Positions 37,893-46,057 of a stretch of 64,000 nt of DNA are shown here, piece after piece. The translations under genes were made by a program, and so were the position numbers. The notes beneath the pieces are model-generated. The model searched no databases and was not told the origin of the DNA. It saw nothing but the letters and a program-made list of their open reading frames with translations. Within the stretch, counting starts at the first letter, position 1. Each line of letters opens with the position of its first letter. Origin of the DNA: Lutibacter sp. B2 (GTDB lineage: Bacteria; Bacillota; Clostridia; Peptostreptococcales; Thermotaleaceae); contig JADPRS010000002.1 in assembly GCA_015686845.1 (NCBI GenBank), positions 62,001-126,000 of the forward strand, given 5' to 3'.

Positions 37893-38171
37893 TTATTTAT
37901 AATTCTCAATAATTTCTATTAAACGAGCAATGTGTTTTCCAATTAATGGTAAGTCAACAATTTGATTTAGTATATAGAAAAAAATCGCAGCTAATATTGT
38001 TAATCCTATAGCCGTTCCTAGCCCCCTAGCAAGACCTATCATAAAATTAACATACAAAAGTTTCATTGGTTTATCTAACATATCTACATACTCTGATATT
38101 CTTGTCTTTTCTAAATCTCTCATTAAATTTGTTAATTTTTTTTCTATATTTATTAAATTCTTTTCTCTCAT
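37893..38171 (-). CDS. DUF5665 family small membrane protein
   Basis: A 92-residue protein: a charged helical N-terminus (MREKNLINIEKKLTNLMRDL), the conserved YVDMLDKPMKLLYVNFMIGLARGLG and one membrane helix (IGLTILAAIFFYIL), then a short tail. The ATG at 38171 has GAGG 8 bases before it; the ATG at 38189 (six residues longer) has no site. The family is of unknown function and often near lspA in clostridia. Confidence 0.8.
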   Translation of the reverse strand: MREKNLINIEKKLTNLMRDLEKTRISEYVDMLDKPMKLLYVNFMIGLARGLGTAIGLTILAAIFFYILNQIVDLPLIGKHIARLIEIIENYK

Positions 38172-38263
38172 TATTATATCCTCATTCATCTTATAATATT
38201 TTAATATTTTCTAACGCAAGTCTTTTTATTTTATTCTTGTTATGTCCTAGTTTTCCTTTAATT

Positions 38264-38304
38264 ATTCAAAAAAACCTATGAACTTATCATAGGTTTTTTT
38301 GAAT
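38264..38304 (-). terminator. Intrinsic terminator of the ylm/divIVA/mtnN operon
   Basis: An 18-bp perfect stem (38264-38281 with 38287-38304) containing CCTATGA/TCATAGG and a run of seven T, just after mtnN. Confidence 0.92.
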
Positions 38305-38315
38305 ATAAATATATT

Positions 38316-39008
38316 TTATAAATTTTTAATTATTTTTTGCACCATTTCCATAGAATTTTTTGCTGCATGTTCTACAAACTCATTATAGTTCATATGAGCA
38401 CTTCCATCTGCCTTGTCAGACATAGATCTTATGATTACAAATGGAATATCATTCATAAAACAGGTATGTCCAATAGCTGCGCCTTCCATTTCTGCACAAT
38501 ATCCTTTAAACTCATTCCACAAAAGATCTTTTTTCTCTTTAGATGCAATAAAAATATCACCAGATACGATTCTTCCTACTTTTGTATTATGACTTGCATT
38601 TTCACTAGCCTTGACAGCTAACTCTATTAATTGCTCACTAGCCTTAAATATGGACGTATCCATTCGAGGAATTTCTCCTAACTTATATCCAAAACCAGTT
38701 GCATCAAAATCATGCTCCACTAAATCAGTAGAGATTACAATATCTCCTACTTCTAATTCATCATGAATTGCTCCAGCTACGCCTGTATTAATGATTGCAT
38801 CTACATTAAATTCATTCATTAATATTTGAGAACAAATAGCAGCATTTACTTTCCCTATACCACTTCTAACTAGCACAACATCTTTTTCGCAAAATACACC
38901 TTCAAAAAAAATCATTCCTGCAATCTTTTTTTCACTATGTATTTGCATTTTTTCTTTCATAATTATAATTTCTTCATCCATTGCTCCTATTATACCAATT
39001 TTATTCAT
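38316..39008 (-). CDS. mtnN: 5'-methylthioadenosine/S-adenosylhomocysteine nucleosidase
   Basis: Hydrolyses MTA and SAH, recycling SAM by-products. The 230 residues start MNKIGIIGAMDEEI and contain NTGVAGAIHDELEVGDIVIS, CAEMEGAAIGH and the catalytic Asp in RSMSDKADGSA. It is the last gene after divIVA, 12 bases downstream, before a strong terminator. Confidence 0.95.
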   Translation of the reverse strand: MNKIGIIGAMDEEIIIMKEKMQIHSEKKIAGMIFFEGVFCEKDVVLVRSGIGKVNAAICSQILMNEFNVDAIINTGVAGAIHDELEVGDIVISTDLVEHDFDATGFGYKLGEIPRMDTSIFKASEQLIELAVKASENASHNTKVGRIVSGDIFIASKEKKDLLWNEFKGYCAEMEGAAIGHTCFMNDIPFVIIRSMSDKADGSAHMNYNEFVEHAAKNSMEMVQKIIKNL

Positions 39009-39020
39009 GACAATTGCCTC

Positions 39021-39470
39021 CTATATTTCTTCATCTTTATCATATATAGACTCAAGCTGAGCTTCTAACAATGTTTTAAATCTTGTTTTAAATATATGCA
39101 TTTGTTTCTTTACTTCTTCATACTCTCTTTGAATTCTATATACTTGGTTATTTGCACTCTCAATTATTTTAATTCCTTTTGCTTCTGCTTCTACTATAAT
39201 AAATTCAGCCTGCTTTTGTGCATTTTTTGCAACCTCTTCAGCTGTACTCTGTGCAATTACCAAGGTATTATTTAAAGTTCTTTCTAAAACTTTATACTTT
39301 TCTATCTGTTCATTTAATATATCCATCTTATCTTTCAAATCATTTTTTTCTTTAAATATTTTTTCATAATCCACAATTACTTCATCTAAAAACGCATCTA
39401 CTTCACTTTCTTTATAACCTCTCATAGATTTTTTAAATTCTTTATTTTGTATATCAAGTGGTGTAATCAT
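39021..39470 (-). CDS. divIVA: Cell division initiation protein DivIVA
   Basis: Recognises curved membrane at poles and septa and recruits division or polarity proteins. The N-terminal membrane-binding domain MITPLDIQNKEFKKSMRGYKESEVDAF is followed by a long coiled coil to residue 140. The 149 residues and the position after ylmH are typical. Confidence 0.95.
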   Translation of the reverse strand: MITPLDIQNKEFKKSMRGYKESEVDAFLDEVIVDYEKIFKEKNDLKDKMDILNEQIEKYKVLERTLNNTLVIAQSTAEEVAKNAQKQAEFIIVEAEAKGIKIIESANNQVYRIQREYEEVKKQMHIFKTRFKTLLEAQLESIYDKDEEI

Positions 39471-39483
39471 TATATCCTCTCCC

Positions 39484-40272
39484 CTAAAGCATTCTTTTGA
39501 TAGTCACTTTGATTCTATCTTTTTTTGTTTTATCTCCGATATGCTCTACAATAATCCGCCCGCTTCCCCTCAAAGATATAATATCCTGTTTTGAAATCAT
39601 ATGCGAAGACTGTTGTACTGTCTTAAAGTTCACCTTTACTTTTTCATTATTTATAGATCTACTTATTATATTTCTAGATACAGAAAAACCAGCTGATGCC
39701 ATTGTATCTAACCTCAAAGAGGCTACTGTTGTCTGAATTATTTTAAACTCTTCTTCTTTCTCAATTAAATCTTTACAATCCATATCTTCAACAATAACCT
39801 TGTATTTTGAAACCTTATCTAAATTCAAACGAATATATTCACCTAACTCCTTATAAACAACCAGATTAATGACTCCATCATTGATCAAAAGATCTCCAAT
39901 TTTTTCTCTTTTCAAACCGAGTCCTAATATGGCTCCTAAGAAATCTCTATGTGTTACGTCCTTTTTAGTAAAATTCCCATGAATCTTTAAGGCTCCTATG
40001 GGCTTATCCTTTTCTTCAAATGAAAATATAGATGGGCAAACCATAATGATCTTTCTTTCTGCCTCTTTATAACCGCCAAATACACCATAGTTTAAATCAC
40101 TAATCTGATCTAATACAGAACTACATAGTGATATTTCATAGGGATCATAAAAATCTGTAGAACACACCATATAATTCTTTAGGGCTTTTTCTACTTTATT
40201 TAAAGTCTTCATAACAATTTGTCTATCTTGACGATCCTTTATATGTCTAATTAACTTTTCTTTATCTATCAA
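39484..40272 (-). CDS. ylmH: YlmH family RNA-binding protein (S4 domain)
   Basis: A 262-residue YlmH protein; recent work on Bacillus links YlmH to rescue of stalled 50S-peptidyl-tRNA complexes alongside RqcH. The C-terminal S4 RNA-binding domain is visible as LDTMASAGFSVSRNIISRSI to the end; the N-terminal domain has GVFGGYKEAERKIIMVCPS. It lies between yggT and divIVA. An rqcH gene is also present in this window (33409-35196). Confidence 0.92.
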   Translation of the reverse strand: MIDKEKLIRHIKDRQDRQIVMKTLNKVEKALKNYMVCSTDFYDPYEISLCSSVLDQISDLNYGVFGGYKEAERKIIMVCPSIFSFEEKDKPIGALKIHGNFTKKDVTHRDFLGAILGLGLKREKIGDLLINDGVINLVVYKELGEYIRLNLDKVSKYKVIVEDMDCKDLIEKEEEFKIIQTTVASLRLDTMASAGFSVSRNIISRSINNEKVKVNFKTVQQSSHMISKQDIISLRGSGRIIVEHIGDKTKKDRIKVTIKRML

Positions 40273-40285
40273 AATATCCTACTTT

Positions 40286-40549
40286 CTATAACATACTATA
40301 TATAAAATTTCTAATAACATCTAATGCTAATACGGCAAGAATAGGTGAAAAATCTATCATTCCTCCACCTAATCCAATCTTCAATAATAAATTTCTAAAA
40401 GGCAATAGTATTGGCTCAGTTAATTGATACACAATTCTATTCACAGTTGAATATGTATTTTGACTTAACCATGATAATACAATTCTTGCTATAATTAAGA
40501 AGTTCAATACTCTAAAAAAATAATCAATAGATTCTTTCATAATCCACAT
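40286..40549 (-). CDS. yggT: YggT family membrane protein
   Basis: An 87-residue protein with two hydrophobic segments flanking the conserved SWLSQN...LTEPILLPFRNLLLKIG. Family function is not settled; its place in the sepF-yggT-ylmH-divIVA order suggests an envelope or division role. The ATG at 40549 follows GGTGGTGA. Confidence 0.9.
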   Translation of the reverse strand: MWIMKESIDYFFRVLNFLIIARIVLSWLSQNTYSTVNRIVYQLTEPILLPFRNLLLKIGLGGGMIDFSPILAVLALDVIRNFIYSML

Positions 40550-40573
40550 TTTTTCACCACCAAAACATTATTT

Positions 40574-41008
40574 TTACCATGTAAATATGCCTTTATTGTC
40601 CACTCCATTTGGTGCATTTCCAGCAATATCTACATTGTTAGGTGCTAAAACAAATATTCCTTGAGAAACTTTTTTAATATTTCCATCCAACGCATATATG
40701 GCACCATTTAAGAAATCAAATATTTTTCTAGCTACTTCTGGATCTAATTTTTCTAAATTAATAATTACTGCTTTTCTATTTTTTAAACTATCTACAATTT
40801 TAGGGGTTTCTTCAAAATCAATAGGCTCATATACCACTACCTTCATTTGTGGATTTGTATGAATATTAACAACTTTATTCTTTTTATTATTCACAGGTAT
40901 CATCTCAGGATCTGGTTCCTGAAATTCTTCTTGTTTTTCATAATCTTCCTCTTCATACTCATCTAAACCCATAAAATATTTAACTTTGTCCGCAAATTTA
41001 CCTGCCAT
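40574..41008 (-). CDS. sepF: Cell division protein SepF
   Basis: Membrane anchor and bundling factor for FtsZ. An N-terminal amphipathic helix MAGKFADKVKYFMGL, an acidic linker (about 15-45) and a C-terminal SepF fold with VVYEPIDFEETPKIVDSL and KKVSQGIFVLAPNNV. 144 residues. No ftsA is in the window, which raises the importance of SepF as an FtsZ anchor here. Confidence 0.95.
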   Translation of the reverse strand: MAGKFADKVKYFMGLDEYEEEDYEKQEEFQEPDPEMIPVNNKKNKVVNIHTNPQMKVVVYEPIDFEETPKIVDSLKNRKAVIINLEKLDPEVARKIFDFLNGAIYALDGNIKKVSQGIFVLAPNNVDIAGNAPNGVDNKGIFTW

Positions 41009-41020
41009 AATATTTCCTCC

Positions 41021-41713
41021 TTATTTCGTATAATTTCTATAACCAAAAATACCAGTTCCAACTCGAATTAAATTAGAACCTTCTTCAATTGCAATCTTAT
41101 AATCATTCGTCATACCCATGGATAAATACTTCATTTCTACATTGGATAAATTTTTACCTTTTATTTCTTCAAACATTTCTTTTAATCTTTTAAAGTACTT
41201 CCTTACATTTTCTACATCTTCATCAAATGGAGCAACCGTCATTAAACCCTTAACTCTAATATTTTCAAGTGATTGTATCTCATTTAAAAACGAATATACC
41301 TCTTCACAGGAAAGTCCAAACTTAGTAGATTCGTTTGCTACATTCACTTGAACTAACGTATCCATGATTAGATCATGTGATTTTGCTCTCTTATCAATTT
41401 CTTTAGCTAGACTTAATCTATCCAAAGAATGTATTAACTTAACTTTGTCAATTATATATTTAACTTTATTCGTTTGCAAATGTCCAATCATATGTATATT
41501 AACTGGACTTAATTCTTGATGCTTGTCCATAATTTCTTGTACTTTATTTTCTCCAATATCTTCAACCTCTTCAATAGCAATATTTATTCTATTCGTATCT
41601 ATGGTTTTACTAACTACTATTAGTGTAACTTCTTTAGGATCTCTTCCTACCTTATTACAAGCTTCTTTAATTTCATTTTTAGTGTATTCTATATTTTCTT
41701 TAATCCTTATCAT
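41021..41713 (-). CDS. ylmE: YggS/YlmE family pyridoxal phosphate homeostasis protein
   Basis: PLP-binding protein with alanine-racemase fold but no racemase activity, controlling PLP availability. The 230 residues show VSKTIDTNRINIAIE with the PLP lysine, IHMIGHLQTNKVKYI and YLSMGMTNDYKIAIEEGSNLIRVG at the C-terminus. It starts 22 bases after the HlyD-like gene. Confidence 0.94.
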   Translation of the reverse strand: MIRIKENIEYTKNEIKEACNKVGRDPKEVTLIVVSKTIDTNRINIAIEEVEDIGENKVQEIMDKHQELSPVNIHMIGHLQTNKVKYIIDKVKLIHSLDRLSLAKEIDKRAKSHDLIMDTLVQVNVANESTKFGLSCEEVYSFLNEIQSLENIRVKGLMTVAPFDEDVENVRKYFKRLKEMFEEIKGKNLSNVEMKYLSMGMTNDYKIAIEEGSNLIRVGTGIFGYRNYTK

Positions 41714-41735
41714 TTTCTTCGTTCCCTTCTGTCCC

Positions 41736-42998
41736 TTAATATATCATTTCTCCTTGTTCCACTTTTGATGCTCGTCTTACCATTTCATCGTATAATTTTA
41801 CAGTACTGACTGCTTTTACTTCATCGCCATCTTTTTCATAATAAACATTACTTTGAATAATGGCATACTTATCATCATATCCAATAATTTTTATAGGTTT
41901 AAAAATTGCATGTCTATTAATATCTAATACATACACCCCAACTTGTTTATCTTTTCTTTCTACAATACTATCTTTATAAATTTTTAATCCTTCATAATTT
42001 ACAACGACTACGTCTAAATTAATATTTCTTGATTTATAAAAATCATCCGCATTTTGTTGTATCTTAAAGACCACCAAAGTATCTTTTTCATTTTTTATGA
42101 TTTTATGTATTTCTCCTTCTACTTTTTCATCTTTAAGATTAAAAATTACATTTTTTCCAACCTTATAATTTATTACATTATCATTATCTATCCAAGTAAT
42201 AATATACCACAAATTATTATTTACTATTTTAAATAAGGGCTGATTTATTATTGCCTTATCTGTTTTCAAATCAGTCATATTATATTCTAACTTTTTTAAT
42301 TTGTCATGTTCTATACTTAAAATAGTTGTTGGCGTTAATACATTTTCATATCCATCAATACAATAGCTTATAATTCCAGAAATAGGACTGATCATTTCCT
42401 CAATTCCATTATTAATTTTTTGCTCTAACTGAACTTGTTCCTTTTTTAATGACTCTAAATTTCTTTCTCCAAAACTTTCATCCCCATACATAATCCTTTT
42501 TTTTTCTAATTTTAAATTCAATTCATTTTTCAGTTGGATGATTCCTAATATATTTCCATTTTTTTTAGTGCCATTGATTTCGCCTATTATTTCATCAATA
42601 TCATACTCAATTTTTTGTATATCATTTTGAAAAAGTGCGTCTTTATTTTGATTTAGATTCTCTATTCTTTGTGTAATAACTTCAAATTTTCTTTTCGTAT
42701 TTTCTTCCACGATATCCTTAGCTATCTCTACTACTTTATGTCCTTTTTCTACTTTTTCTCCTTCTTGTACAAAATAGCTAACATTACCTTCTATGTTTGT
42801 TTTAACTAATCTTTCGTTCCTTATTATATAACAATTTAAATTATCTACAATTTGAATATTTCCATATTTTACAATGCTGGTTTCATTAGTAGGTGAAAAA
42901 ATCCACGGCATTAATTTTATAATCATATAAGCTATAATGATCCCAAATACAAAGTATCTAACTCTAAATTTTTTATTTTTTTTTCGTTTTGAAATAAT
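41736..42998 (-). CDS. HlyD-like membrane fusion/adaptor protein, non-AUG start
   Basis: A single-pass protein with a basic N-terminus (KRKKNKKFRVR), one helix (YFVFGIIIAYMIIKLMPWIF), a lipoyl-like half (YFVQEGEKVEKGHKVVEIA), a coiled coil and beta-barrel domains, resembling membrane fusion proteins. The first ATG (42926) is inside the helix; the frame is open up to a TAA at 43028-43026, and GGAGAGGAGG at 43017-43008 sits 9 bases before an ATT at 42998. An AUU start (420 residues) best fits. No transporter partner is adjacent. Confidence 0.78.
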   Translation of the reverse strand: MISKRKKNKKFRVRYFVFGIIIAYMIIKLMPWIFSPTNETSIVKYGNIQIVDNLNCYIIRNERLVKTNIEGNVSYFVQEGEKVEKGHKVVEIAKDIVEENTKRKFEVITQRIENLNQNKDALFQNDIQKIEYDIDEIIGEINGTKKNGNILGIIQLKNELNLKLEKKRIMYGDESFGERNLESLKKEQVQLEQKINNGIEEMISPISGIISYCIDGYENVLTPTTILSIEHDKLKKLEYNMTDLKTDKAIINQPLFKIVNNNLWYIITWIDNDNVINYKVGKNVIFNLKDEKVEGEIHKIIKNEKDTLVVFKIQQNADDFYKSRNINLDVVVVNYEGLKIYKDSIVERKDKQVGVYVLDINRHAIFKPIKIIGYDDKYAIIQSNVYYEKDGDEVKAVSTVKLYDEMVRRASKVEQGEMIY

Positions 42999-43040
42999 CT
43001 CTTTAGTCCTCCTCTCCAGTGTCCATTAACTTAAAACCAT

Positions 43041-43046
43041 ATTATA
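43041..43046 (-). promoter_or_regulatory. Candidate -10 for the HlyD-ylmE-sepF-divIVA operon
   Basis: TATAAT on the minus strand, 43 bases before the proposed ATT start. No convincing -35 is visible 16-18 bases upstream, so the assignment is weak. Confidence 0.3.
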
Positions 43047-43091
43047 TTTATTATTCTTCATATAAATTTATTTTCCTTCAGACTAATGGAC

Positions 43092-43139
43092 TATTTTGTT
43101 TTATTTTTTTATATACTTATAAAAAAATAAAACAAAATA
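43092..43139. repeat. 48-base AT-only perfect palindrome
   Basis: Arms of 22 bases (43092-43113 and 43118-43139) pair perfectly around loop TACT. It lies between the tRNA-like gene's terminator and the HlyD gene. The composition is almost pure A/T, with one G-C pair per arm. It could extrude as a cruciform or act as a weak second terminator. Confidence 0.75.
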
Positions 43140-43143
43140 ATAA

Positions 43144-43163
43144 GACCATGAATCATCATAGCC
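43144..43163 (-). terminator. Intrinsic terminator of the tRNA-like gene
   Basis: Stem GGCTATGA/TCATGGTC (8 bp with two wobble pairs), loop TGAT, then TTATTATTTTGTTTT on the minus strand, 12 bases after the tRNA-like 3' end. Confidence 0.7.
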
Positions 43164-43175
43164 TTATCATTTCAG

Positions 43176-43249
43176 TCTGGGTACTAAAACTTGAACGCAT
43201 GACCTCTAGAACAACATTCTAGCATGCTACCAAACTGCACCACAGCCAG
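43176..43249 (-). tRNA. Degenerate tRNA-Pro-like gene with GUU anticodon (probable pseudo-tRNA)
   Basis: The minus strand folds as a 74-base tRNA: acceptor CTGGCTG/TACCCAG (one C-C mismatch), D-arm GTGC-AGTTTGGTA-GCAT, anticodon stem CTAGA/TCTAG with loop ATGTTGT (anticodon GTT, Asn-like), variable AGGTC and T-loop TTCAAGT. The body resembles tRNA-Pro, including C1-G72, not tRNA-Asn. The T-stem has two mismatches and two wobbles, and the 3' end reads ACTGA rather than ACCA. A good promoter and a terminator flank it, so it is probably transcribed. Function as a translating tRNA is doubtful. Confidence 0.6.
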
Positions 43250-43266
43250 GTGAGTATATGTCTTTT

Positions 43267-43295
43267 ATTATACATAATAAAATCTCTTTTTACAA
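43267..43295 (-). promoter_or_regulatory. Promoter of the tRNA-like gene
   Basis: -35 TTGTAA (43295-43290), a 17-base spacer and -10 TATAAT (43272-43267). It would start RNA about 10 bases before the tRNA-like 5' end. Confidence 0.7.
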
Positions 43296-43327
43296 GTATA
43301 GGGGGTGATATATCCTTCATCGTAGAT

Positions 43328-44806
43328 CTATAATATAATACAAATCAAACCTCCGTTTCCATCATTTACAATTTTCTGTAATGTGCGTTGCATTTTCTGT
43401 CTTGCATCTTCAGGCATCATGAATAATTTATTTTGTAATTGTTCTTTAACCATGTCATGCAATGATTTTCCAAACATATTCGTTTCCCATATTTTACCAG
43501 GATCTGATTCAAACTCTTTCAATAAATATTTCAACAATTCCTCACTTTCTTTTTCTGTACCAATAATAGGTGAAACCTCCGTTGCTATATCGGCTCTTAT
43601 TAAATGTAGTGAAGGTGCATTAGCTCTTAGCTTAACACCAAATCTATTTCCATGCTTAAAAATTTCTGGTTCCTCTAATTCTAACTCCATCAAACTAGGT
43701 GCTACCAATCCATATCCTGTTTCTTTTGCATCTTTAAGTGCAGATTCAACTTTACTATACTCTTTTTTTGCTCTTGAAAATTCTTTCATTAGCCCTAATA
43801 ATTGATGATCTCCTTCAATTTCATATCCTGTCATCTCTTCTAAAATTTTGTAAAATAATCCTTCTTGCGTTTTCACATTAATATGTGTAATCCCTTGACC
43901 TAGTTCAATATTATTTAACAAAACTTCTGATATTTGTTCTACCTCATCAAACTTATTTAATGCTTTTTTAATATCATTTACTTTCGTAATATCTTTACTC
44001 CAGCCTTTAATCGTTCCAATAATATCTTTCTTTAACCAGTGATCTAATTCTAATCCATCCACCCAGCCTGGTAATGTTATATTAATCTCTTTAATAGGAA
44101 ATTCGAATAATACATTTTCTAAAATTGTATTCACATCATCTACTTCCATCTGCGCACAATTCGTTATTACTACTGGAACTTGATATTTTTCTTCTAATTG
44201 TTTTTTCAATTCTACAGTTTCTAAAGCTTGTGGTTTAATAGAATTAAGTACTATGACAAATGGTTTATTCAAATCTTTCAATTCTTGAATAACTCTATTT
44301 TCTGCTTGTATATATTGATTTCTACCAATATCAGTTACGCTACCATCCGTTACAACTACTAATCCAATAGTAGAATGATCCGTAATTACTTTTTTTGTTC
44401 CTATCTCAGCTGCTTCTGCAAAAGGAATTTCTTTATCATACCAAGGCGTTGTTACCATTCTGGCCTTTCCATCTTCTTCATGACCAAGTGCACCATCTAC
44501 TAAGTATCCTACACAATCAACTAACCTAACTTTAAATTTCGCATTATCCTTTAGATGTAATTCTACCGCTTCATTTGGTACAAATTTGGGTTCAGTTGTC
44601 ATGATCGTTTTTCCTGCACCACTTTGAGGAAGTTCGTCTTTCGCTCTTTCTCTACTATGTGCATTTTCAATATTTGGAATTACCATCAAATCCATAAATC
44701 GTTTTATAAATGTTGACTTCCCAGTTCTAACTGGACCTACCACACCTACATAAATATCACCTTGTGTCCGTTGTGCAATATCATTATATATATCGAATTT
44801 TTCCAT
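43328..44806 (-). CDS. spoIVA: Stage IV sporulation protein A (spore coat morphogenetic ATPase)
   Basis: Polymerises on the forespore surface in the mother cell, using ATP, to form the coat basement layer. The 492 residues start MEKFDIYNDIAQRTQGDIYVG, with Walker A GPVRTGKSTF near 24-33, LPQSGAGKTIMTTEPKF and VTDGSVTDIGR, and end in the conserved GGLICIIL anchor. The family is exclusive to endospore formers. Probably sigma-E dependent; a CATACACT at 44881-44888 matches the sigma-E -10 but lacks a matching -35. Confidence 0.97.
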   Translation of the reverse strand: MEKFDIYNDIAQRTQGDIYVGVVGPVRTGKSTFIKRFMDLMVIPNIENAHSRERAKDELPQSGAGKTIMTTEPKFVPNEAVELHLKDNAKFKVRLVDCVGYLVDGALGHEEDGKARMVTTPWYDKEIPFAEAAEIGTKKVITDHSTIGLVVVTDGSVTDIGRNQYIQAENRVIQELKDLNKPFVIVLNSIKPQALETVELKKQLEEKYQVPVVITNCAQMEVDDVNTILENVLFEFPIKEINITLPGWVDGLELDHWLKKDIIGTIKGWSKDITKVNDIKKALNKFDEVEQISEVLLNNIELGQGITHINVKTQEGLFYKILEEMTGYEIEGDHQLLGLMKEFSRAKKEYSKVESALKDAKETGYGLVAPSLMELELEEPEIFKHGNRFGVKLRANAPSLHLIRADIATEVSPIIGTEKESEELLKYLLKEFESDPGKIWETNMFGKSLHDMVKEQLQNKLFMMPEDARQKMQRTLQKIVNDGNGGLICIIL

Positions 44807-44907
44807 TCATTCTCACTCCTTTTCTATCTTAATAGAATAATTCTATTTTTATTTAGACATACTAACAATATATATATATGAGTGTATGAATTGGATTATT
44901 CCATAAA

Positions 44908-44937
44908 AAAAGATACCTACGTAAGTAGCTATCTTTT
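44908..44937 (-). terminator. Intrinsic terminator of gpsA
   Basis: A 13-position stem AAAAGATAGCTAC/GTAGGTATCTTTT with one mismatch, loop TTAC and a T-run on the minus strand; overlaps the gpsA stop. Confidence 0.85.
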
Positions 44938-45973
44938 ATTTACATTTCCATTTATTATTCGTACTTTCAACAACCTCTTCCATCTCATGAGTTCTACTTC
45001 GCATCATTAGGTTTACTACAGCTTCTCGTACATCTCTATTTTCATTAATAATACGATAAATTTCTGAAGTAATAGGCATTTCAACATCATATTTTTTTGA
45101 TAATTCATAGGCTACATTGGTTGTAATAATCCCTTCTACAACCATGCCAACAGATTCAATGGCATCTTCTACCTTTTCTCCCTGTCCAATCTTAATTCCA
45201 CATCTTCTGTTCCTACTATGCATACTTGTGCAAGTAACGATCAAATCTCCGATGCCTGACAATCCAGCAAATGTATTAATATTAGCGCCCACCGTTTGAC
45301 CTAGCCTAGCGATTTCTCTTATCCCTCTTGTTATTAGCGCAGCTTTGGCATTATCCCCATATCCTAATCCATCAGAGATCCCCGCTCCAAGAGCAATAAC
45401 ATTTTTCAAAGCCCCTCCTAATTCAACGCCTATTACATCTGGATTTACATACATCCTCAATTTAGGAGATATAAAAATATCTTGAACATATTCTGCAACA
45501 GCCTTAGAATCAGAAGCCACAACTAATGTAGTGGGCATATCTCTGCATACTTCTTCCGCATGGGATGGACCTGATAACACAGCAAATGAATTTTTAGGCA
45601 ATTCTTCTTTTACTACTTCTGATATTCTTAATAAGGTACTTTTTTCTAATCCCTTTGCGGCATTTACAATAACTTGATTCTCTTTTACAATATCTTTAAA
45701 TGATTTTAAAATGCCTCGTACTGCTTGTGAAGAAACAGTCAATAAAATTAAATCCGTATCAATAACAGCTTCTTCTATATGGTTAAATAGCATAATATTT
45801 TCTGGTAACAATACACCAGATAAATATTTTATGTTTTCTCTGCTTTTTTCCATTTGTTCAAATTGCTTAGGATTTCTCATCCATAGCTTTACCCTGTGCC
45901 CTTTTTTAGCAAGAGATATAGCCAAAGCTGTTCCCCAACTTCCAGCACCAATAACACTAATAATCGACTTCAT
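44936..45973 (-). CDS. gpsA: Glycerol-3-phosphate dehydrogenase [NAD(P)+]
   Basis: Reduces dihydroxyacetone phosphate to sn-glycerol 3-phosphate, the backbone of phospholipids. The 345 residues have GAGSWGTALAISLAKKGH at 8-25, VNAAKGLEKST, LSGPSHAEEV and the catalytic Lys region GGALKNVIALGAGISDGL. It is the last gene of DUF512-der-gpsA; a FapR operator at the head of that unit suggests co-regulation with fatty acid synthesis. Confidence 0.96.
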   Translation of the reverse strand: MKSIISVIGAGSWGTALAISLAKKGHRVKLWMRNPKQFEQMEKSRENIKYLSGVLLPENIMLFNHIEEAVIDTDLILLTVSSQAVRGILKSFKDIVKENQVIVNAAKGLEKSTLLRISEVVKEELPKNSFAVLSGPSHAEEVCRDMPTTLVVASDSKAVAEYVQDIFISPKLRMYVNPDVIGVELGGALKNVIALGAGISDGLGYGDNAKAALITRGIREIARLGQTVGANINTFAGLSGIGDLIVTCTSMHSRNRRCGIKIGQGEKVEDAIESVGMVVEGIITTNVAYELSKKYDVEMPITSEIYRIINENRDVREAVVNLMMRSRTHEMEEVVESTNNKWKCK

Positions 45974-46003
45974 AATAAAGCCCCCTATTTATATTAAAAT
46001 TAA

Positions 46004-46051
46004 GGCATATTCAAAAAACAGCCATTTCACTGGTTATTTTTTTCATATGCC
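46004..46051 (-). repeat. Imperfect 21-bp hairpin between der and gpsA
   Basis: Arms at 46004-46024 and 46031-46051 pair with about four mismatches around loop TTTCAC; the outer GGCATAT/ATATGCC is perfect. It occupies most of the 84-base gap. It has no T-run following it on the minus strand. Confidence 0.55.
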
Positions 46052-46057
46052 CAAGCA

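Noticed and set aside
44881-44888. CATACACT upstream of spoIVA as a sigma-E -10
   Set aside because: It matches the -10 well, but no KMATATT-like -35 is at the right distance and it lies directly after the gpsA terminator; not listed as a feature, although spoIVA is expected to be sigma-E dependent.
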